From Sinosporangium album (GTDB taxonomy: Bacteria; Actinomycetota; Actinomycetes; Streptosporangiales; Streptosporangiaceae): a stretch of 41,466 bases of DNA. The stretch covers positions 1 through 41,466 of the forward strand of contig NZ_FNCN01000044.1 in assembly GCF_900100605.1 (NCBI RefSeq). The letters are read 5' to 3'. Positions 37,185 to 41,466 of this stretch are shown here, one piece after another (position 1 is the first letter of the stretch; each line of letters opens with the position of its first letter). The notes under the pieces were generated by a model. That model searched no databases. It was not told the DNA's origin and was given only the letters and a program-made list of their open reading frames with translations. Both the position numbers and the translations under genes were made by a program.

Positions 37185-37308
37185 CTCGGGTCGAGGGCGA
37201 CGTGTGCCGCGCAGGATGCGCTGGCCGCGTCGCCCTCGTCGTGTTGTGCTCGCTTCGCTCGCTTTGCGGGGGCTTCGCCACCCGCACCCCCTTGGTTGTG
37301 GTTGCTCG
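37112..37308 (+). repeat. tRNA-Ala module, copy 2
   Basis: Identical to 29277-29473. Beyond base 197 the two differ by point changes and then by different numbers of G/T-rich units. Includes the same 3' hairpin as copy 1 (arms 37192-37202 and 37228-37238). Confidence 0.95.
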
Positions 37309-37309
37309 C

Positions 37310-37418
37310 TGGTTCGGGTTGGGGTGGAAGGTGCTTTGTTTGGGGGTGCTTGCTGGTTCGGGTTGGGGTGGAAGGTGCTTTGTTTGGGGGTGCCGGTTGG
37401 TTTTGGTGGGGGTGGAAG
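37310..37418 (+). repeat. G/T-rich minisatellite after tRNA-Ala copy 2
   Basis: Two 44-nt units (37310-37353 and from 37354) with GGTTCGGGTTGGGGTGGAAGG, and a degenerate third. Related to the units after copy 1 but with a different period, so the arrays expanded independently. Confidence 0.85.
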
Positions 37419-37419
37419 C

Positions 37420-37629
37420 CGAGTGAGGCGAACTGGGCCACCCCGAGTCGGGCTGCGTGGCGAAGTACTGCTCCGGCGTGAACTCCGCCGTGCTTCCCGC
37501 CAGGCGGCGCAGCGTCAGCCCGGCGAGCCACAGGAGCGGCCCGAGCACCAGGGCGACACCTCCGAGGAAGCGCCCGGGAAACCAGGCGTTGTGGTGAACC
37601 GACGCGGGAGTGATGTTGATCAATGACAT
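37420..37629 (-). pseudogene. 5' fragment of a membrane-protein gene cut by the tRNA module
   Basis: ATG 37629, with GGGTGAGGG upstream, begins MSLINITPASVHHNAW and runs through a membrane segment (FLGGVALVLGPLLWLAGL) to FTPEQYFATQPDS. After about 65-70 codons the frame enters the G/T-rich repeat and reads through the tRNA antisense, producing a low-complexity tail. The start looks like a real multi-pass membrane protein whose 3' part is missing. The break falls at the edge of tRNA module 2. No 3' remnant was seen in the window. Confidence 0.6.
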
Positions 37630-37821
37630 GCCCTCACCCTGGGGTGCAGGAGAAGGCCGCCACACCTGCCGTTAGGCACGTACGGATGTCTTTTTAGTTG
37701 GTGACCGATGTACCGCCAGGGATTGCGGGATGAGCCACCGAATTATCCCTGACCTGCGATTTATGCTCCCGCGAAGAGGCTCCTCTGCGCCCGATTGCGT
37801 GCTGCCGCAACCCGGCCGCCT
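37630..37821. other. gap upstream of the truncated gene, after the orphan kinase
   Basis: 192 nt. On the minus strand an ORF of 43 codons starts at 37825 in an ATGA overlap with the kinase stop (MKAAGLRQHAIGRRG...) and ends near 37694. It does not resemble a response regulator. No terminator or other gene is clear. Confidence 0.4.
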
Positions 37822-38994
37822 TCATCGTGGCCTCCCACCCCGACGGTCTAGGGGGAGTCGGGCTTCGACTTCGAAGCCATGGCCGGGGGTGTCGCGCCAG
37901 GTTACGGTGCCGCCGATGAGGCGGGCGCGTTCACGCATGCCTCGCAGGCCGAAGCCGGAGGAGTGATTCCCGGGGCGCATGCCGGGGCCTTCATCGCGTA
38001 TGCGGATGACGAGGGTGTCGTGGTCGGTGTGGAGGTCTACGGTGCAGGCGGCGCCGGGCGCGTGCCGTACGGCGTTGGCCAGGGACTCCTGGACGATGCG
38101 GAAGGCGGTGGCGCCGACCTTGGGGGGGAGGCCGTCGGGCAGCGAGATCCGGGTGTCGATGCGCAGTCCGGCGGCGCGGGTGGCGGCGATGAGCGGGGGC
38201 AGCGCGGAGAGGCCGGGGGAGTCGGAGCCGTCTCCGGTGCGCAGGGAGCGGACGAGTGCCTGAATGTCCTCCAGGGCGCTCCTGGCGTGCTGTTCGATGT
38301 CGGCGAGTGTGTCGCGCAGCTCCTGCTCGGTGGCGTCGGAGAGGCCGCGGGTCACGCCGGCTTCGGCGCTGATCACGCCGAGGGCGTGGCCGACGACGTC
38401 GTGGACATCGCGGGCGACGTCGAGCTGCACGCGGGTCGTACGCTCGGCGGCGCGGGCGCGCTCCGCCTCCCGAGCGGTCTCGACCTGCCTTCCGACCGCG
38501 GCTCCCAGTAGCCACGCGACGCTCAGTGCCGTGACGGCGAGCACGAGACGCTGACCCGACCCGCCCACGTCCTCGGCGGGGACACCGGTCACCATGGCGA
38601 GCGCGGCGACGGTGCCGACGGCGACGAGCAGCGGCATCCGCGTCCGCGCCGCGCGGGTGAGAGCCAGCGGATACAGGCACCACGCGGCGGCGAGCATCGG
38701 ATCCTGGCACACGCCCAGCACACTCGCGCCGACCGTCGCGGCGCCGGCGGTCACCGTCGAGGCGACGGGCAGCCGCCACCGCGACAGCATCCCCGCCGCC
38801 GCGAGGACGGCCGACACCAGCCCGGCGGCCGACCGCCAGGCGTCGGCCGCGTCGACGGCCGGCGGCAGCCAGAACACCCCGATGACCGCGAGTACGGCCG
38901 ACGCGTTCACCAGGTGACCCGGTGGGCCCGTCGAACCTTGGCGGGCGCCCCCGCGGAGAGGGGACACGGCGGGATCGCTCTTACGAAGGCCCAT
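37822..38994 (-). CDS. orphan NarL/DesK-type sensor histidine kinase
   Basis: A 390-residue kinase of the HisKA_3 class. Residues about 28-165 hold about six membrane segments. A short coiled coil precedes the dimerisation box RDVHDVVGHALGVISAEAG with His198. The ATPase part has ESLANAVRHA, DEGPGMRP and GFGLRGMRERA. Partners of this class are NarL-type regulators, usually the next gene; none follows here, only 192 nt and then a gene fragment. ATG 38994 lacks a clear ribosome binding site; CATGAT lies six bases before it. Confidence 0.92.
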   Translation of the reverse strand: MGLRKSDPAVSPLRGGARQGSTGPPGHLVNASAVLAVIGVFWLPPAVDAADAWRSAAGLVSAVLAAAGMLSRWRLPVASTVTAGAATVGASVLGVCQDPMLAAAWCLYPLALTRAARTRMPLLVAVGTVAALAMVTGVPAEDVGGSGQRLVLAVTALSVAWLLGAAVGRQVETAREAERARAAERTTRVQLDVARDVHDVVGHALGVISAEAGVTRGLSDATEQELRDTLADIEQHARSALEDIQALVRSLRTGDGSDSPGLSALPPLIAATRAAGLRIDTRISLPDGLPPKVGATAFRIVQESLANAVRHAPGAACTVDLHTDHDTLVIRIRDEGPGMRPGNHSSGFGLRGMRERARLIGGTVTWRDTPGHGFEVEARLPLDRRGGRPR

Positions 38995-39343
38995 GGCGCA
39001 ATCATGGTCAGGCGTGCGGTGAGTCCGCGATGCCGAGGGCTCCGCCGATCGCCTGCCCCGGCGTGGCGACGGCGGCTGCTAAACGACACGGGGGAGTAGT
39101 CCAGCCTCCTACGGGCTGACCGTGATCTCCGGGGCGACGACTCGGGCGCACGGCGAACTGCTCGCGCGCCACCACGCGGACCTGGCGGAGCTGGTGTGTG
39201 CGCTTCAGGAGTCCATGCAGGTCATCGAGCACATCCTGGCCTGTGGGCAGGACGACTTTCTACGGTGCTCGGAGTTTCAACTCATGATGTGGAACGCATT
39301 GGAAGATCCCGAGGTGGTGTTAACTCCTGATAGTGTCGAACCT
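38995..39343. other. region between divergent genes, with protein-like extension
   Basis: 349 nt with no certain gene. From GTG 39122 a frame continues in phase into the TIGR03086 gene and reads as plausible helical protein (for example RHHADLAELVCALQES), with GC-rich third positions at first and weaker bias after about 39240. No ribosome binding site is seen at 39122. It could be a remnant of another gene, or an N-terminal extension. Confidence 0.4.
39331..39336 (+). promoter_or_regulatory. -10 element TAGTGT, leaderless TIGR03086 gene
   Basis: TAGTGT, seven bases, ATG 39344. This start matches the normal family N-terminus. Confidence 0.6.
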
Positions 39344-39904
39344 ATGATCGAATTGCATGAGCGGATATCGCACGCCGGCGGCGAGGTGGCCCGGCTTCTA
39401 CAAGGGATGCGGGCCGATCGGTTCGGCGACCCCACCCCTTGCGCCGCCTACACCGTGCGCGAGCTGATCAACCACCTTAACTATGTCACGGTGATGTTCA
39501 CGGCGCTCGCCAAGAAGGCCGACATGCCCGCCGACGGCGACTATCTCGGCGACGACTGGACGCCTGAGGTGTTCGACGCGCGCCTCGCCGAACTGGTCGA
39601 AGCCTGGCGTGCCCCGGAAGCCTACGAGGGGACCAGCCCGTCCTTCGGCCTGCCGATGGACGTCGTCGCCAAAATGGTGCTGTTCGACTTCGTCATCCAC
39701 GGTTGGGACCTCGCCGTCGCCACCGGCCAGGACCACCGGGTCGACGAGGAGACCGCCCATCTGACTATGGACCTCGTCGCCATGATGGCCCCTCAAGGCC
39801 GCCAGACGGGGGTCTTCGGCGATGAAGTGCCCGCTTCGCCGCATGCCGGCACCTTCGAGCGTGCCCTCGCGCTCAGCGGACGCGACCCCGCCTGGCGGGC
39901 GTAG
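39344..39904 (+). CDS. TIGR03086 family metal-binding protein (DinB/MDMPI-like)
   Basis: A 186-residue four-helix-bundle protein of the superfamily that includes mycothiol-dependent maleylpyruvate isomerase and DinB. The pattern TPCAAYTVRELINHLNYV (about 30-47) gives the first metal His, and DFVIHGWDLA near 110-119 gives the third. Members are thought to be metal-dependent thiol-S-transferases or mycothiol-linked enzymes; the substrate is unknown. ATG 39344 fits both the family start and the -10 spacing. A hairpin follows at 39915. Confidence 0.88.
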   Translation: MIELHERISHAGGEVARLLQGMRADRFGDPTPCAAYTVRELINHLNYVTVMFTALAKKADMPADGDYLGDDWTPEVFDARLAELVEAWRAPEAYEGTSPSFGLPMDVVAKMVLFDFVIHGWDLAVATGQDHRVDEETAHLTMDLVAMMAPQGRQTGVFGDEVPASPHAGTFERALALSGRDPAWRA

Positions 39905-39914
39905 CCCCTGGAGA

Positions 39915-39933
39915 GCCGCCGCCGCGCGGCGGC
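39915..39933. terminator. hairpin between convergent genes
   Basis: GCCGCCGC (39915-39922) and GCGGCGGC (39926-39933) with a three-base loop, 11 nt after the TIGR03086 stop. No T tract. It may serve both this gene and the EF-hand gene, which ends at 40008. Confidence 0.55.
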
Positions 39934-40007
39934 GTACGGCCGGCGCGTGTGATCGGCCGTGGGTCCGGTGTTCATCGGTGACGGGGGTTCGTCGGCGGTT
40001 GCGCGCG

Positions 40008-40568
40008 TCAGGGCCTGCCGAGGATGGGGACGGTGGCTCTCTCGGGTTTGTAGTAGAAGTCGTACATAGCCTGGGCGAACTCGTCCTTCGAGAGACGCCC
40101 ATCGCGATTGGCGTCGAGCATCTCGAACGCCTCGCGAGCCGAAGGGCCTTCCACGTCGAAAGCCGCCCACAGCCTGAGATATTCAGGTCGGTTGAGCTTC
40201 TCGTCGCCGTCGGCGTCAAGCGCATCCCACAGTGCGTCCGTGATCGGCCACACCACCTGCGCCACAAAGGCCGTGCGGTCAAGATGGGGCGAATGCACGT
40301 GCTGGATGTAGTCATCCCGGCTGATCCGGCCGTCGCCATCGAAATCGATCACCTCGGCGGCGCTGCGCCACGACCGCTCATAGGCCGAAAGCACCAGATC
40401 ACGCTGCGGAGAGGGATCGGCCAGCCCGAGACGATCACACAGTGCCTCGGCCGCCACGCTCATATCGTGATGATCAAGATAGCCGTCGTGGTCCATGTCG
40501 CTGGTGTCGAACGCGCTGCCCGCATTGCGCGCCAGCTGTGCGACGAAAGGATCAGTCGCCGAAGCCAT
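40008..40568 (-). CDS. four-EF-hand calcium-binding protein (calerythrin-like)
   Basis: A 186-residue soluble protein with four EF-hand loops: D24-D35 (DMDHDGYLDHHD), D75-D86 (DFDGDGRISRDD), D118-E129 (DADGDEKLNRPE, with Glu for the usual Gly at position 6) and D152-E163 (DANRDGRLSKDE). Loop 3 may bind weakly. No signal peptide, so cytoplasmic. Size and layout resemble actinobacterial calerythrin/CabD-type calcium sensors. GAGGGGG lies about eight bases upstream of ATG 40568. It follows the CDPS gene by 42 nt in the same direction, probably one mRNA. Confidence 0.93.
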   Translation of the reverse strand: MASATDPFVAQLARNAGSAFDTSDMDHDGYLDHHDMSVAAEALCDRLGLADPSPQRDLVLSAYERSWRSAAEVIDFDGDGRISRDDYIQHVHSPHLDRTAFVAQVVWPITDALWDALDADGDEKLNRPEYLRLWAAFDVEGPSAREAFEMLDANRDGRLSKDEFAQAMYDFYYKPERATVPILGRP

Positions 40569-40610
40569 CGTCTACCCCCTCGACGCCCAATGGTCGCGGT
40601 GTGTGACTCG

Positions 40611-41273
40611 CTATGTCAAACGAGTGACGAGGAACCCCTGTCGGGGGGAAGGAGCCACCGGAAGCGTGCCCGCGTAGAGACGATCGACCATGGGCATGGG
40701 GCGCGGATAACAGAACAGCGACGACCCCACCCCGAGGATCGCGGGAGTATCCAAGACCAGCGGTAGCTCCGCGAAGAGGAACGGCAGCGCCGCCTCGCGC
40801 CGAGACCTGTCCGCCTCGGCGCCGCCGACGACCGCCGCCACCGCCAGCATGCACTCCTCACCGAACTGGCGATCACCCGTGTACAGCGACTCCACCTCGC
40901 CCCGGAGCCGCTCGTAGCCGACATTCCCTGCCAAGTCGTCCCACGAGAACACCGTGACATCCCCCGCCCCCACCCCGAGATCCGACAACGCTCGACCCAC
41001 CCGATTACGGGTGTTACCCGCCGCAGCCCTCGCCTTAGCCGACGCCCTCACCGGATCCCACCCCCTCGCCACCAACGTTCCCGCCAACTCACCCGCCCCC
41101 GGCACCAACACATCCACCCGCCCGAACACCGACAACCCCCACCCCAACAAAGCCGTCACCGCCCCCCGACTGAAAAAACCGTTCAACGCGCTCACCCCGA
41201 ACAAAGCATGCTCGCGACCCTCGAAGATCCCCGAACACCGCCCAGTCAACGGCCGAGCCGCAACAGCATTCAT
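40611..41273 (-). CDS. cyclodipeptide synthase (CDPS)
   Basis: CDPSs take two aminoacyl-tRNAs and make a cyclic dipeptide (diketopiperazine). The 220 residues match the family. HALFGVSALNGFFS (22-35) carries the nucleophile Ser28, equivalent to AlbC Ser37, and Asn31. FLFAELPLVLDTPAI (165-179) carries Glu169, equivalent to Glu182, with Phe165 where AlbC has Tyr178. SSLFCYP (184-190) gives Tyr189-Pro190. Asn with Tyr-Pro mixes the NYH and XYP signatures. The product cannot be predicted. No oxidase, P450 or methyltransferase is adjacent. TACTTT lies eight bases before ATG 41273. The N-terminal half uses mostly TTG for Leu and GTG/GGG codons, unlike core genes. Confidence 0.87.
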   Translation of the reverse strand: MNAVAARPLTGRCSGIFEGREHALFGVSALNGFFSRGAVTALLGWGLSVFGRVDVLVPGAGELAGTLVARGWDPVRASAKARAAAGNTRNRVGRALSDLGVGAGDVTVFSWDDLAGNVGYERLRGEVESLYTGDRQFGEECMLAVAAVVGGAEADRSRREAALPFLFAELPLVLDTPAILGVGSSLFCYPRPMPMVDRLYAGTLPVAPSPRQGFLVTRLT

Positions 41274-41281
41274 GAGCAGGC

Positions 41282-41287
41282 AAAGTA
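41282..41287 (-). promoter_or_regulatory. -10 element TACTTT, leaderless CDPS gene
   Basis: On the minus strand TACTTT, eight bases, ATG 41273. It is 73 bp from the divergent tRNA-Ala promoter. Confidence 0.55.
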
Positions 41288-41360
41288 TCCAAGCCTGTCG
41301 CCCGCCGTAGCCGAGCCGACGCGGAACGCATCAATGGCATCACCGACCCCCTGACTCCTA

Positions 41361-41366
41361 TATGCT
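41361..41366 (+). promoter_or_regulatory. -10 element TATGCT of tRNA-Ala copy 3
   Basis: TATGCT, 14 bases, tRNA start. The same spacing is found at copy 2, and CTATATGCT is shared with the region before copy 1. Confidence 0.6.
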
Positions 41367-41380
41367 TATCCACGTCTCAC

Positions 41381-41453
41381 GGGGCTATGGCGCAGTTGGT
41401 AGCGCGCCTCCATGGCATGGAGGAGGTCTGGGGTTCGAATCCCCATAGCTCCA
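41381..41453 (+). tRNA. tRNA-Ala (GGC), copy 3
   Basis: Identical in all 73 bases to copies 1 and 2. The following 13 bases to the window end also match the repeated module, so a third copy of the 197-bp repeat probably continues outside. It diverges from the CDPS gene. Confidence 0.98.
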
Positions 41454-41466
41454 CTCGGGTCGAGGG
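41381..41466 (+). repeat. tRNA-Ala module, copy 3 (truncated by window end)
   Basis: 86 visible bases identical to the start of the modules at 29277 and 37112. Copies 2 and 3 also share nine bases immediately upstream (ACGTCTCAC), which copy 1 lacks. Confidence 0.9.

Noticed and set aside
29277-41466. Classical integrase-type tRNA attachment sites
   Set aside because: No integrase or excisionase gene is present and the whole tRNA, not only its 3' end, is duplicated. Integration by such an enzyme is not supported inside the window.

Overview
High-GC actinobacterial chromosome. Gene order (folC, DUF4233, ndk, mreBCD, PBP2, rodA, two radical-SAM-associated proteins, rne, rplU, rpmA, obg, proBA, nadD, rsfS, phosphoglycerate-mutase-like) is the conserved actinomycete order. 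The accessory content, codon usage and many leaderless starts suggest a filamentous actinomycete, probably near Streptosporangiaceae; this is inference, since no full rRNA gene is present.

Layout. (1) 1-660: 3' end of 23S rRNA, 5S rRNA, several terminator hairpins and a 196-nt run without a single A. (2) 660-2003: minus-strand divergent FolC paralogue where many actinomycetes have valS. (3) 2083-28951: core block for folate, nucleotide balance, rod-shape and lateral-wall synthesis, RNA processing, ribosomal proteins L21/L27, ribosome assembly GTPase, proline synthesis, then a DoxX protein, a Ser/Thr kinase with membrane tail, an M48 protease, nadD-rsfS and a histidine phosphatase. (4) 28952-41466: accessory region cut into segments by three identical tRNA-Ala(GGC) genes (29277, 37112, 41381). 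Copies 1 and 2 share 197 identical bases that begin exactly at the tRNA 5' end. Segment A (29.5-37.0 kb) holds a miniature LPMO-like secreted protein, an OmpR-type two-component system with a secreted neighbour, small membrane proteins, a CynX-type transporter and a polytopic membrane protein with an HTH-like tail. Segment B (37.3-41.3 kb) holds a truncated membrane gene, an orphan histidine kinase, a TIGR03086 protein, a four-EF-hand protein and a cyclodipeptide synthase (CDPS).

How the parts work together. The mreBCD-PBP2-rodA run is one elongasome operon joined by ATGA/GTGA overlaps. rplU-rpmA ends at a strong hairpin, and obg-proB-proA follows. At least a dozen genes have a TANNNT-like -10 hexamer 6-8 nt before the start codon, implying leaderless mRNAs. 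CDPS and EF-hand protein form a two-gene leaderless unit diverging from a tRNA gene, and CDPSs consume aminoacyl-tRNAs.

Most interesting: the CDPS/EF-hand pair with a hybrid N..YP signature; the repeated tRNA-Ala modules around accessory segments; the sharp strand-composition switch (C/A-rich before, G/T-rich after) at every stable-RNA gene; leader peptides coupled to downstream genes; and the FolC paralogue lacking the usual DxAHN motif. Nothing here was checked by database search.
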